DNA of 64,000 nucleotides, taken from Delphinus delphis. Lineage: Eukaryota > Chordata > Mammalia > Artiodactyla > Delphinidae. A program made the position numbers and the translations under genes. Positions within the stretch are counted from its first letter, which is position 1. Each line of letters opens with the position of its first letter. The stretch is taken from the NCBI RefSeq assembly GCF_949987515.2, contig NC_082694.2:61750080-61814079 (forward strand). The letters are read 5' to 3'. Below, in pieces: positions 31,613 through 43,590 of this stretch. A model generated the notes under the pieces. It did no database searches. It saw only the letters and a list, made by a program, of their open reading frames with translations, and was not told the origin of the DNA.

Positions 31613-34600
31613 ACCTGATTGAGTACACAGTTGTATGGCAAAGTTGGCCTTAGTCAGCTATTAACTGACCTGAATTCAATTGTCAACTTTTCAATTGTCT
31701 TAACAAACTGAAAACTAAGCAAGTGACTTTATAATCTGGTACCTACATTGTATATGACAGTCTTCCTGGAATAGACTCAGGTACAAATGTGTGCTTGTTT
31801 TCTTGCTGCAATGACGTGGTGAAGCCAGAGGTCAATGACCTCCAAGAACTCTATGGGATCCTTCAGTTTCCTTGGGAGAAAAGGATTTTCTTTCCAACCA
31901 ATGTTTCTAACTCCATGGAGTCAGGGAGATTCTACAAAGTGTTTTTTGTACAGGATCTGATTTACTGTGGCTTGGGAAGACCATATGCCTTCAGGACTGT
32001 TGTATCTGGATAGGCAGGTATGGTGTAGAATGAAATGGCCTTTAGACTCAGGGTCCTTAGAATACTTCAGATGTCCACACTTTGCCTGAATTATATATAA
32101 TTTGGACCCTTATTTATTAATTTAATTATCTATTCTTTGTCTTCTTCTAGAGCTCATTTTAAGTTGCTTATGTTAACTCATATATCAAAACAGTGAGACA
32201 TAAATAGGAGAGAAGAATGATAAGACCAGAGCAAATATGAATTGGAGTCAGAGGAAAGTTAAGTCTGGGGTTGGGAGATGAGAGGAATGAGAAAACCACA
32301 AGTGTTCACATTATCTGAGTTTTCGTAGTTGCTAGAGATGAACAAGAAATGGGCTCACCTTGGCAACCAATGTGAAAACAAAAATTGGTCTGGAACATAG
32401 TTTTAAGGTCTAAGGAAAAAAATCATCAATTTTGGTGAGAAACAAATACTTCATTAGATTAAAATCTAAACTAAACTGCTCACATGGAACTTCCCTTAAG
32501 GGCAGTGGAAGAAATTCTCAACACTACATAAAGCTGTGTGAAATTAGTATCATTCCTCAGTAAATGCCAGGCACAATTCTATACAAGACCCATCTCAAGG
32601 GCCAATATACCTCAGGACAACTGTGCACCTTTCTGAGGGATTAGCTTGATTTGAGGGTAAAACCTGAAATGCTAGGAAAAATGGAAAGACTATCAAAAAT
32701 TCCTTCATAAATAGCTCCTTCTTCAAGTGAGCTTTAAAAAGCATGGAGTTCATGATTGCATTTTTATGAGCCCATGAGGGATTCTTCATTATTAATTGAG
32801 GATACATTATTAATTATTGATTGACCCTTAGTCATGTTGTATGCTGAATGATTTTATTATTACTATCTCCACCAACCTCACCACCATCCTCAGAAAGTAT
32901 CTTTTTAATGCCCACAGCAATATGCACATAGTTGGTGTTTAACGAACATGAGTTGAATTAACTGCACTAGCAGCCAGTTGAAAGTAAACGCCAGGTTTAT
33001 TTCTCTTTGGAAATTGACCATTAAGGAAGCATGAAAGATGCATTGGAGATAAACAGAATTTTCCATAATCAAATGCATCAGCATGGAATACCTAGTTTGG
33101 AAGCCAATGGGATAATGGTCCTAAGAATTGTATCCATGAGGTAAAACTTCAGGAAATGTTAAAGTAAGGATGAAGGGATGGTTAGAAAATATATTCTAGA
33201 CAAAGAGTAGTGTTTGGGAAAAGATTCAGTAGGGAAAGCAATTCTAACCTTATTTCCAGAAGCCCAAGGCCACAAAAATGATTAAAATGGACATTTCTAT
33301 GAGGGTTATTTTATTTTATCCAAAGCTGTCCCACCTAGTAGAGACTAGTATATTGCGATCTATGGAAAGAGCCCAGAGTGGCTATAGAAAGACCTCAGGT
33401 TCACAGGGCCAGGACTAATTATGTTTTCTGACTTCAAACCCAAAGCTTTAAAAGATCTGTCTTCTGCCTTTCAAGTCTGCGAAAGATATATTTAAAAACT
33501 GATGAATGTTAGACAAGGAAGAGCAAACTTTCCACTTGCCAGCTCTCCTCCTCCTCACCATCTTACCCAGCTATGTCATTTTTATTTGGCAGTTCCTTCT
33601 CATCTTGTTTTTTCTTCATGCCAATCCATAAAAGTAGAGCACAGGATAGAACATCTAGTGGGTGTTGGTAATTATGGATTAATTCTTCAATTTGGGGGAT
33701 GAGGTAAAGAAACCCATGCGATGGAGAATGTTACAACAGTTCCTGACAAAGCAAGAATGATGTAACATACATTTACTTGATATATCAGTTATGACTTGGC
33801 TTTGACTGTTAATGTCCAACACCAGAAATAATTATAGCTTAGCCAGGATAGAAGATGTACAGTGGACATCTAGGGGTGGCCATCCAAAGCTGGGAGAGTA
33901 GACCCACGGTGTCATCAGGTTCTAAGATTTTCCCTGCTTCACCAGTCTTAGCACCGGCTGCTAGTCTCTGTGTACTATGAACTGAGATGGTTTTTGAAGG
34001 TCCAGGTCTTCATTACATCCAGTGAAGGTGGCAGCAGAGGGAACTGAAGGAGGATGAAAGGCTGCTCATTTCTCTTTGTGAAGAATGGTCTTAAAGAGGG
34101 ATCTAGTTGGGTAGTATAAGGCTTTGATTTACATCGCATTGCAGAGAGCTTAACCACAGGCTGCAGAGGAGCTGGAAAATTAAGACCATTCTGGAGGCAA
34201 TGTGCCCCACTGAAAGTGGAAGTTCTGCTACTGATGTGAGTAAGAGAGGGAAGATGCCATAAATGATTCACAATAAATTATTGTCATTAGAATTTCTAGT
34301 TTCTGATGATTACAGGTTTAAGACTTTTTTTTCCACCTCAATTTGATTTCTCACTAAGGTCACTCTTTCTGGGTTGCATCTACTATTGATCTCAGATCTA
34401 AATAAATCTCATATCATACATCTTATAGAAAAAATAAAAGAAAAAGAACCAATTAACATCTCATTTCTTTTGTTAACTCTCTAACTATAGTTGATTAAAA
34501 AAATCTCAAAATGCTTATACTAAATTTTACTTTTAATATTATGATATTTCTTTCCTAATATTGCTTCCCATTTTTTGCATTTATAGTCTTCACCATTTAC

Positions 34601-34738
34601 TTGTAGTTAAAAAAATGAGGACTCTTTCTGACCTCATGTGAATTCATATCATTTTTTTGCTTTTGGCAAGAATTTTTGTGTAAGATTAAAACTACTTACC
34701 TTCAAATTATTCATGCCAAATTTACTTATGTCTTAATT
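31613..34738. other. Unassigned 3.1 kb
   Basis: The longest stretch without a recognisable repeat. No convincing exon: open frames stay below 100 codons and none resembles a known protein. It is AT-rich with normal single-copy appearance. Heavily decayed repeats may be hidden in it. Confidence 0.45.
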
Positions 34739-34749
34739 CAGAACCACTT

Positions 34750-35052
34750 GTAAAATATTTATTTATTTATTTATTTATGGCTGCGTTGGCTCTTCGTTGC
34801 TGTGCTCGGGCTTTCTAGGGGCTAATCTTCGTTGCAGTGCATGGGCTTGTCACTGTGGTGGCTTCTCTTGTTGCAGAGCCCAGGCTCTAGGCACACAGGC
34901 TTCAGTAGTTGTGGCACACAGGCTCAGTAGTAGTTGGGCCTCATGGGCTTAGTTGCTCTGCGGCATGTGGAATCTTCCTGGACCAGGGTTCGAACCCGTG
35001 TCCCATGCATTGGCAGGCAGATTCTTAACCAGTGCGCCACCAGGGAAGTCCC
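34750..35052 (-). mobile_element. CHR-type SINE, long form
   Basis: Minus-strand copy with the tRNA-like head at 35052 (rc of 'gtgcgccaccagggaagtcc'), the B-box-like 'gggttcgaacccgtg' at 34986-35000, a GC-rich body containing 'cagtagttgtgg' units, and an ATTT-type tail at 34757-34778. Duplication cagaaccactt at 34739-34749 and 35053-35063. About 300 bp, clearly longer than the short subfamily. Confidence 0.93.
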
Positions 35053-35499
35053 CAGAACCACTTTTAGTGAAAGATGGTAAAAAAGACAGCTACTTAGCTA
35101 TTTTCAGTTTCTAAATTTTACTCCATGGCACTGAATTCCTGATCCTTTTGAAGTTAGACATAAAAGAAAACTGCATCCCACAAATCATAATGTAGATTAG
35201 GAAACATTTTGAACCCCTTTCCCCTTCATTCTTTTTCTTTTTTTTCTTGTGGCAATCTTTAAAAAATTTTAGTGAAGTGTAGTTGATTCACAATGTTGTG
35301 TTTAATTTCTGTTATACAGCAAAATGACTCAGTTACACATATATATTCTTTTTCATTATGGTTTATCACAGGATATTGAATAGTTCCCTGAGCTATACAG
35401 TAGAACCTTGTTGTTTATCCATCCTATACATAATAGTTTGCATCTGCTAATCCCAAACTCCCAATCTTTCCCTCCCCCAGGCAAACACAAGTCTGTTCT

Positions 35500-36302
35500 C
35501 TATGTCTGTGAGTCTGTTTTTATTTCACAGATATGTTCATTTGTGTTGTAATTTAGATTCCACATATAAGTGATATCATATGGTATTTGTCTTTCTCTTT
35601 CTGACTTACTTTGCTTAGTATCTCTAGGTCTATACATGCTGCTGCAAATGGTATTATTTTGTTCTTTTTTAATGGCTGAGTAGTATTCCATTGTGTATAT
35701 ATACAACATCTTCTTTATGCATTCATCTGTCGATGGACACTTAGGTTGCTTCCATGTCCTGGCTATTGTAAATAGTACTGCAATGAACATTGTGGTACAT
35801 GTCTCTTTTTGAATTATGGTTTTCTCAGGGTATATGCCCAGTAATCGGATTGCTGGGTCGTATGGAAGTTCTATTTTTAGTTTTTTAAGGAACCTCCATA
35901 CCGTTCTCCATAGTGGCTGTATCAATTTACATTCCCACCAACAGTGCAGAGGGTTCCCTCTTCTCCACACCCTCTCCAGCATTTATTGTTTGTAGATTTT
36001 TTGATAATGGCCATTCTGACCACGTGAGGTGATACCTCTTTGTAGTTTTGATTTGCATTTCTCTAGTAGTTAGTGATGTTCAGCATCTTTTCACATGCCT
36101 CTTGTCCATCTGTATGTCTTCTTTGGTGAAATGTCTATTTAGGTCTTTTGCCCATTTTTAAATTGGATTGTTTGCTTTTTTGATATTGAGCTCCATGAGC
36201 TGTTTTTGTATTTTGGAAATTAATCCTTTTCCGTTGTTTCATTTGCAAATATTTTCTCCCATTCTGAGGGTTATCTTTTTGTCTTCTTTACAGTTTCCTT
36301 TG
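35500..36302 (-). pseudogene. L1 ORF2 C-terminal remnant (non-inverted part)
   Basis: The minus-strand frame 35982-35500 reads [33 protein letters not shown], then [19 protein letters not shown], then the C-terminal domain; conserved C-terminal L1 ORF2 features including the Cys/His region. The remaining part to 36302 is frame-broken. Not functional. Confidence 0.88.
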
Positions 36303-37253
36303 ACATGATATTATACATAGAAAATCCTAAAGATGCCACCAGAAAATTGCTAGAACTAATCAATGAATTTCGTAAGGTTGCAGGCTACAAAATTAATTCA
36401 TAGAAATCTCTGGCATTCCTATACACTAGAAATGAAAAATCAGAAAGAGGAATTAAGGAAACAATCCCATTTACCGTTGCAACAAAAAGAATAAAATACC
36501 TAGGAATAAACCAACCTAAGGAGGCAAAAGACTTGTACTCAGAAAACTATAAAACACTGATGTAAGAAATCAAAGATGACATAAACAGATGGAGAAATAT
36601 GCCATGTTCTTTTGTTGGAAGAATCAATATTGTAGAAATGACTGTACTACCCAAAGCAATCTACAGATTCATTGCCATCCCTATCAAACTACCAATGACA
36701 TTTTACACAGAATTAGAACAAAAAAATTCACAATTTGTATGGAAGCACAAAAGACCCTGAATAGCCAAAGCAATCTTGAGAAAGAAAAACGGATTTGGAG
36801 GAATCAGGCTCCCTGACTTCAAACTATACTACAAAGCTACAATAATCAAGACAGTGTGGTACTGGCACAGTAACAGAAATATAGATCAATGGAACAGGAT
36901 AGAAAGCCCAGAGATAAACCCATGCACATATGGTCACCTTATCTATGATAAAATAGGCAAGAATATACAATGGAGAAAAGACAGACTCTTCAATAAGTGG
37001 TGCTGGGAAAACTGGATGGCTACACGTAAAAGAATGAAATTAGAGCACTCCCTAACACCATACACAAAAATAAACTCCAAATTGATTAAAGACCTAAATG
37101 TAAGACCAGACACCAGAAAACTCTTAGGGGAAAACATAGGAAAAACACTCTTTGACATAAACCACAGCAAGATCTTTTTTGACCCATGTCCTAGAGAAAT
37201 GGAAATAAAAACAAAAATAAACAAATGGTACCTAATTAAACTTAAAAGCTTTT
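36303..37253 (+). pseudogene. L1 ORF2 fragment (inverted part)
   Basis: The plus strand reads [17 protein letters not shown], immediately after the missing first part of the RT box, then the thumb and downstream region ([44 protein letters not shown]) and ends with [10 protein letters not shown]. Stops occur near 36401, 36564 and 36759. Divergence from the full-length copy is modest, so the insertion is not ancient. Confidence 0.88.
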
Positions 37254-37454
37254 CTCCTTCATTATTCTTTCTTATTTACTAAAAATAGATTCTTTCCTTC
37301 AGAATTCCTTCCATAGTCTTCCACCTCTTAAAATCTGGCTTATTCATTGCATATGAAAATTCTTTATAAATGTATCTACCCTAGAATTTTCCACCGTTCA
37401 TCAAAGCTCTTTTAATTTGTTATTCTTTTAAAGTTAGTATTGAAAAATAGTTTA

Positions 37455-37687
37455 GGGCTTCCCTGGTGGCGCAGTGGTTGAGAGTCTGCCTGCCAATGCA
37501 TGGGACACGGGTTCGTGCCCCTGTCCGGGAAGATCCCACATGCCGCCGAGTGGCTGGGCCCGTGAGCCATGGCCGCTAAGCCTGTGCGTCCGGAGCCTGT
37601 GCTCCACAACGGGAGAGGCCACAACAGTGAGAGGCCCGCGTACCAAAAAGAAACAAACAAACAAAAAAAAACAAAAAAAAAAAAAAA
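37455..37687 (+). mobile_element. CHR-type SINE, short form, well preserved
   Basis: Starts 'gggcttccctggtggcgcag'. The A-box-like 'tggcgcagtggttgagag' and B-box-like 'gggttcgtgcccc' of the tRNA-Glu-derived head are kept, so the Pol III promoter is nearly intact. The body ends 'gaggcccgcgtaccaaaaag', then an A-rich tail. Perfect duplication gaaaaatagttta at 37442-37454 and 37688-37700. Several CpG dinucleotides survive, a sign of youth. Best candidate in the window for a lineage-specific or polymorphic insertion. Confidence 0.96.
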
Positions 37688-37974
37688 GAAAAATAGTTTA
37701 ATTGTGAACCTAGACAAAATGAAACACCTAGAATCTCTCAATGTTAACACAGTAGTTTCATATTGGCATAGTTTCTAATAGTATCACTTTTATTTAATCT
37801 AAGATCTATCATTATTTTATGTACCTCTAAAAAAAGGGGGGCTTGTAATTGAAATGCAAGACAGTATTGATTAAAGGTGCATCCTGATGTTACAACTGTT
37901 GATATGTTAAAAATGTGCCTTTTAGAATTGAGAAAATTCTAAATTTACCATTTTAATAACTGCATTGTTTTTTG

Positions 37975-38400
37975 TCAAATTGATGTACTATAATTCACTA
38001 AATCATTTTGTTATTGTTGTGCATTTAGGGTGTTTCTAGGTTTTTGATAATAACATGTAGATTTTTTACAGTGTTGAGCAATTTATTTGTCTCACTTCCT
38101 GGATTGTGTGCATCAAAAGATTCATGAAAATTCATATGGTTCTTGCTATTTTTCCATTGCTTTCCAACAATGTTGTCCCATTGCCACTAGCAGTAAATGA
38201 GTATCCCAAATCCACAGGAAAATGTTGAGAGCTATTTAAAATACCCCAACTTTTTGAAATTCTAAAATCTTCATAAATATTTCTGTAATTTATATGTATT
38301 TGAAATAGTAAGGGTAAACATCTATCCTCATGCTGTTTATTAAATTTTTCCTTAGTAAGGCTTATTTAGCAGCCACCTATAGTTTTGGTTTCTTTAATTT
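37975..38400 (-). mobile_element. Old L1 (L1ME-like) ORF2 remnant
   Basis: 'tgcatttagggtgtttctag', 'gctatttttccattgctttc' and 'attgccactagcagtaaatg' are the reverse of an old ORF2 C-terminal region ('...cattgctttccagaa...caccagcagtg...'). Very diverged. Confidence 0.5.
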
Positions 38401-38674
38401 ACTTCAGTTTGTCACTAGAACAGTTACTCTTTTGGTGTGATAGGAAGAAAAAAAATCTTGTCTTTATTTTGAATAAGATCAAGATTGTGGTGGTAGCAGA
38501 GTGGGTGATATGGAAAGAGAGGTGCTGAGCCCCTTTTTTTAGCAGAAAGACTAGGAATTTCCTGAACCTTCATTTCCAGCATTTATGGGAACCCAGTGGT
38601 CTTTGCTTCCTTTTGTCTTTGAAGGATATAGGGTGATGGCTGTAGAGAGCACCCCTACTCTCTACAAAGAATAA

Positions 38675-38870
38675 AGACTTTGGTGTTAGGTCTACCAAGT
38701 TTTAACTTTAATTTTGATACTTAGTAGCTATATGGCATTGGGCAAATTACTTGAAGTCTAACCTAAATTAAGTGTGATATTAATGCTCGCCTAGCAGGGT
38801 ATTAAGAACTTTGAATAAGTTAATGTATGAAAAGCACCTAATATGCAGCCTGGTTTGCAATAGTGCAGTT
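38675..38870 (+). mobile_element. MIR SINE
   Basis: 'gactttggtgttaggtctac', 'gctatatggcattgggcaaa' and 'ttacttgaagtctaacctaa' give the MIR sense order, ending 'aaaagcacctaatatgcag'. Confidence 0.7.
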
Positions 38871-39206
38871 AGTTCTCCTGTGGCCACTGTGGATGCTTGA
38901 GCAGATCATACACAGCATGAGGATACCACATTTCAGGGAATGCTAGCTGTATAATAGTCATTGTGGATTTATATATATATTTATTACCATACAACAGGCA
39001 CTGTAGGTTTTTATGTACTACTGTCTTGTTGTAACTAAATCAATATATTATGACAACGTTTCATCAGATGGGAGTAAAGTTCCTTGAGAAAATGTACTTT
39101 TTCTAATTTGCAGAGCAGAATACAGTTATTGCTTAGATGAAATTTTTCTGAACAACTATTTTATCATTACTTACGTGTTTTTCTTGTTACCAAGAAATTC
39201 ACATTT

Positions 39207-39720
39207 GTAATAGGCAGACTAATGTTCCCTCAACCCGTCAAAGATGTCCAGGTCCCCAGAAACTGTGGATGTGTTACCTTACATGGAAAAGGGGAATTAA
39301 GTTTGCAGATGGAATTAAGGTTGCTAATCAACTGTCCTTAAAAGTAGGGAGATTTTCCAGGGTTATCCAACTGGGCCCAATGTAATCACAAGGATCCTTA
39401 AAAGTGGAAGAAGGAGGCGGAGCAGAGGTCAGAGAGTTGCAACATGACAGGAACCTACCCATTGTTGCTGGCTTTGAAGATGGATAAAGGAGGCAATAAG
39501 CCAAGGAATGTGGATACTTTCTAGAAGCTAGAAAGAGCAAGAAAGTGGATTCTCTCCCCTGGAGTCTCCAGAAAGGGACACAGCCCTCTCGACCCCTTGA
39601 CTTTGACCAGTGAGACCCATTAGGTACTTGTAAACTACAAAATGTAAGATAAAAGATTCGTGTTGTTTTAGGCACTCAGTTTGTGATAATTTGTCACAGC
39701 AGCAATAGAAAATGAATACA
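39207..39720 (+). mobile_element. MLT1-type LTR
   Basis: Sense-strand MaLR LTR: 'aatgttccctcaacccgtca', 'agatgtccaggtccccagaa', 'tgttaccttacatggaaaag', 'ttaaggttgctaatcaactg', 'ccaactgggcccaatgtaat', 'gttgctggctttgaagatgg' and near the end 'aagataaaagattcgtgttg'. About 510 bp with no internal region. The longer minus-strand frames here (39328-39675, 39528-39962) are accidental. Confidence 0.75.
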
Positions 39721-39834
39721 ACTTTGTTAGCAGGAAATTTAGAAAATATGGACAAGAAAAAAAGAATAAAATAAAAGTCCCTTGTATTATTTCCTAGCTC
39801 TGTCTTCTGACCAGGTCCAGAAGCAGTGACATCC

Positions 39835-40440
39835 CAATAGCAACAAGCACCCCATCCCCAGATTTTGGTACAAAAAGAGACCAATAGTAACTTTACAGTG
39901 GAGACACCTGGCAGACTATACTTTAACCAAAAGGTTGAGGTTGACATCACCAGTGATGTCATGTTGTTGTCATATACACCCTGATCTAATGTAACAAGAA
40001 AGGCATTTTTACCTCCATGGTATTTTTCTCAAAAACCTATAACCTCAGTCTAAGCATGAAAAATAAAATCTTAAACATCCAAATTGAGGCACAGTGTACA
40101 AAATAACTGGCCAGTGTACTTCAAAGCTGTCAAGGTGATGATAAACAAAGAAAGACTAAGAAAGTGTCACAGACCAGGGACACTCAGGAGACATGATGCC
40201 TAAGGGCAAAGTGGAATCCTGGAAAAGAAAAAGGACATCATTAGAAAAAACTGGTAGAATCTAAAAAAGTCTGGAATTTAGTTAATAGTAAGGTAGTACT
40301 ATCAATCTCTCAATTTTAACAAATGTGCCATAGTTATATAAAATGTTGACTTTAGGGAAAACTGGATGACAAGTACATGGGAGCTCTCTCTATCTTTCCA
40401 ATGTTTCTATAAATCTGAAGTTGTCTTGAAATAAAAATGT
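39835..40440 (+). mobile_element. Old L1 (L1M class) 3'UTR, copy A
   Basis: 'gacacctggcagactatact', 'aggttgacatcaccagtgat', 'ctcagtctaagcatgaaaaa', 'tggaatcctggaaaagaaaa' and 'gtctggaatttagttaatag' form an old L1 3'UTR ending near 40440. A second copy of the same family lies at 59630-60180. Confidence 0.7.
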
Positions 40441-40921
40441 ACCTTTCACATAATCCCATTGCTTGAAAATGGCTATTAATATTTTATAAAAATGAGATTA
40501 AGCCCTATAACTTTTGTTCACCAGCTTTTTTTACTCGTCAGCATATTAAGACATTATCTTTCAGATCCTTTGGCTACTTAAAGGGAGACAGTGATTGGTC
40601 AGCAGCATCTCAGATTGTACTGGCCATATGACATTTTTCATATCATGGGAGGCAGGCTCTGCCGGCCTTGGTTTGGTCCAAACCTCAGTCCACCTGTGAA
40701 AGACAGAAGCTTTCACAAAGATTTCACAAGCTTTAATGTTCATAACACTTTAATATATTCTTGACTCTGTACCTCTTCTAACACTTACAGAACAAGAAAG
40801 GCACGAGGAGAGGTTCCTTGTTGCTTTAACACAAGAGCACTGTCTGCCTTTATAATCCATGATTTATGATGCCACCAATAGATTTGACATTGTACTTGAA
40901 AGGAAAAAAAAACCCAAATGA
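40441..40921. other. Unassigned DNA
   Basis: Nothing recognised. Confidence 0.45.
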
Positions 40922-41135
40922 CTATTTACTGCTTGTCAGTCACTAAATGTTTTTATGTGCATCATTTTATTTAATCCTCAAAGCAATGCTCCGAGGAAGG
41001 AAATATTCTCATCCCCATTTCAAACATTTATAGAAAGAGGGTAAGTAACTTGCCCAGGGTCACACAGTAAGTGGTAGAGCTAAGTTTCAACCCAGGCAGT
41101 GTGGCTGTAGCCAGAATATTTGATCATTGTGCTGT
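40922..41135 (-). mobile_element. MIR SINE
   Basis: Plus strand: 'atcattttatttaatcctca', 'aagtaacttgcccagggtca', 'cacagtaagtggtagagcta' and 'tcaacccaggcagtgtggct', the reverse of MIR from core to tRNA-like head. Confidence 0.85.
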
Positions 41136-42604
41136 ACTGTTTTCTCAAGGGACAGTTACCTAAATTGTGATTTTTGGGGAGAATTCACAGAATTTATTCT
41201 ATGAAAAGCTATAGTTGTGGAACAGCAGCAACAGCAACAACAAAATTCTTCTGCAACTGTCTTGTGTTACCAAGGCGTTCTGCTCAGAGGAGACAATGTC
41301 AAAGCAGGCAGTAGGAAAATTTGAGAAAGAGTAAACTAGAGAGCTCTCTACTACTCTAAATGTCATTCCTACTCTAGTTGGTATTAAACCTCTGTATGAT
41401 TGACTTTATTTTCAATATCTGTCCTATTTTTCTACAACATCATTTTTGATGACATCATCATGTATCACATCAGTGTAATAGACCCTAAAACTTTTGCAAG
41501 TTCAGAAAACAGTGTGGAAATATCTTTCAAATGCCTGTGAAAACTGTAAAATGCTATGTGAATATTAAGCATTGTATTACAACCTATTTTTAAAATTAGA
41601 ATTCTTTTGTATACAAATATTCCTATGTATCCATCTAGTTAGCTAATGCTAAAACTAAACAAAACTTACATGCAATTTTCCTTTTATCATTGTTTCTGTC
41701 TTTCACATTTCTTTGTGAGTAGAATTAAATTACAACCAAAAATAGAAATGCATTTGTTAGCACCTGGTACCATTGTTCTGAAAGAAAGATTTTTTTTTTT
41801 CCATAGTGGCAAACCTTCCCCACACAGAGTTATATAAATTGAATTTGCATGTTAAAAAAAGTGTGTGCACTGTTGTTTTATAATTAAAGATAAGATTAAC
41901 CTGTGTGTTGAATTTTCCTCCAACAACTTGAGACATTTTCATGTTAATTTTACTGAAAACAGGGTGAGAGTAATGGGTTAATTATTTTCTGCTGACATTC
42001 TCTCCCGTTAGATTAAATGTGCATTTTGGGATTGAGCTGTCAGTTTTGATGTCAGCTTAGTTTTCATGCAGAGTTGGTGCATGGAGATTATTTCCCCATT
42101 ATTGTTTAATATGTGCTTTTTTATGGGAGTAGAAGTAATTTGCGGCCATCCTGTCAATCATTTCCTCACAGTTTGGACACATACATGAGAAATATAGAAG
42201 GAAAGTCTTGAACCAGCTGTTTCAAGCAGTCTAGCTTATTTACATATTTAAACCCCCTGCTTTTGTACCCTTTTTAGAACTGACCATGGTTTAAGTTAAA
42301 TAATTTAATGAAAATCTATATAGTGCTAGCTAATGTCACAGACAAAAAGTCATTTTATTTGTTTATACAAATTAATCCATTCATTCATTTTTAATGCCAT
42401 GCTCCTATGTATATTACATTGACAGGATGATATTTATTTAGGTAGCTCAGCATATAATTTCAGCTGATCTTTTCTTAGTCTTTTTGAAAATCTGAAGTTT
42501 TGGATCACTTGAAGAAATTCTGATTAATATAATTATTAATTAATAAGGAGAACTTTATTTTTATTTTATACACTGATGGTTTAGTAACAATGTTTTTTAT
42601 TTGT
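41136..42604. other. Unassigned 1.5 kb; possible conserved noncoding block 41930-42260
   Basis: No repeat recognised. The block 41930-42260 lacks simple-sequence character, has no open frame and holds homeobox- and Sox-like words such as 'ttaattatttt' and 'cccattattgtttaat'. That makes it a reasonable candidate enhancer, but this is inference only. Confidence 0.35.
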
Positions 42605-42700
42605 TATTCATTCTTCAAACATTTATTATGTGCCTACTATCTATAATCACCCTGTTAGGTGGAAAGAGGAGTCTTAAGATATATGACACGTTCTCTGAGT
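42605..42700 (-). mobile_element. L2 LINE 3' end fragment
   Basis: 'tcattcttcaaacatttatt' and 'atgtgcctactatctataat' are the reverse of the L2 terminus. Confidence 0.5.
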
Positions 42701-43084
42701 TCAGGCATCAACGATTCAACAGCCTGTGAAGGTATGTTTGGGTTTTATTTGATAAGTTTTGGGGAACTAACAAATGTTTTTGATCAAGGGCATCAACATG
42801 GGGATTTAGAGAATTTAATTGACTGTGGTATATGGACTATACAACTTAGGGGAGAGACTGGGACACCTTGTGTGAGGATGTTACAGTGGTACTGGAGGCA
42901 GATGAGGATGGTGGCATTTAGAAGCATGGGTAAAAGAGAAACAGGTGTACTTGAGGAGAGTCTAAATAACCTGACAGCTGACTGGCTACCTCTGAAGGTT
43001 TGCATCTGATTGAATGGATGAATTAATTTAGAGACATAGTCAAGTCTGGGAGAGACTCTGGGGCGGAGTGAAGGTTGTATTTGT
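42701..43084. other. Unassigned DNA, perhaps decayed L2
   Basis: A 116-codon plus-strand frame (42659-43009) covers this region. The words 'ttacagtggtactggaggca' and 'gtacttgaggagag' look like decayed reverse L2, so the frame is not called as a gene. Confidence 0.35.
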
Positions 43085-43340
43085 TTTTTTCTCCTCCAGT
43101 TTTATTGAGATGTAATTGACATGCAACACTGTATAAGTTTAAAGTGTACAGCATAATGATTTGACTTACATATATCATGAAGCGATTATCACAGTAAATT
43201 TAGTGAACATCCGTCATCTCATACAAAAATATAGATACAAAATGAAAGAAATAGAAACACATTTTTTTCTGATGAGAACTCTTAGGATTTACTCTCTTAA
43301 CAATTTTCATATATAACATATAGCTAGTTGTTTTGAGCAA
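43085..43340 (-). mobile_element. Old L1 3'UTR
   Basis: Plus strand: 'ttttattgagatgtaattga', 'catgcaacactgtataagtt', 'aaagtgtacagcataatgat' and 'gatgagaactcttaggattt', the reverse of an L1MA/L1MB-type 3'UTR. Confidence 0.8.
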
Positions 43341-43477
43341 TTTGAATTTAGAGTTAGTGGGATATTCAGTAGGCAGGTGAGCATACAGGCTGAGACATGG
43401 GAGATAGGATGGGGAGGTACAGTTTCTGGAATCTATTTCCTATAAAAAGAATTTAGAATTCAGTAACTGTCCCTAGA

Positions 43478-43581
43478 GCAGTTGCTTTCAAACATTGTTG
43501 ACTGTGATCCATAATATATTTTACATCATGACTTGTTATATGTGTGTATATAAATATACATATTTCTACACGATATGTACT
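43478..43581 (+). mobile_element. hAT-like MITE, left part (split by SINE)
   Basis: 'gagcagttgctttcaaacat' and 'ttgactgtgatccataatat' look like the opening of a family that starts with 'cagtggttctcaaac...'. The matching end lies beyond the SINE at about 44080-44135. Confidence 0.35.
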
Positions 43582-43590
43582 CATATACAT

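Larger units (their letters stand above)
35236..37255. mobile_element. Twin-primed (5'-inverted) L1
   Basis: Two L1 pieces lie tail to tail. The 3' piece (35236-36302) is on the minus strand and covers 3'UTR and the ORF2 C-terminal end. The second piece (36301-37253) is on the plus strand and covers ORF2 from just after the FADD box to the point where the 3' piece stops. Aligned to the full-length copy, the two meet with only about 6 nt missing (equivalent of 5794-5799) and about 2 bp of microhomology at the switch. This is the expected outcome of twin priming during L1 insertion. Flanks 'ccttcattcttt' (35223) and 'ccttcattattcttt' (37256) look like a target duplication with a 3-bp change. 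Confidence 0.92.

Noticed and set aside
37455..37530. Possible tRNA-Glu gene
   Set aside because: The A- and B-box-like parts belong to the head of a CHR SINE; the rest of a tRNA cloverleaf is not conserved and the SINE body and tail follow.
39528..39962. 144-codon minus-strand frame
   Set aside because: Crosses the end of an MLT1 LTR and the neighbouring L1M 3'UTR in the antisense direction; no protein similarity seen.
42659..43009. 116-codon plus-strand frame, considered as an exon
   Set aside because: No recognised domain and no exon-like splice context; the sequence looks like decayed L2.
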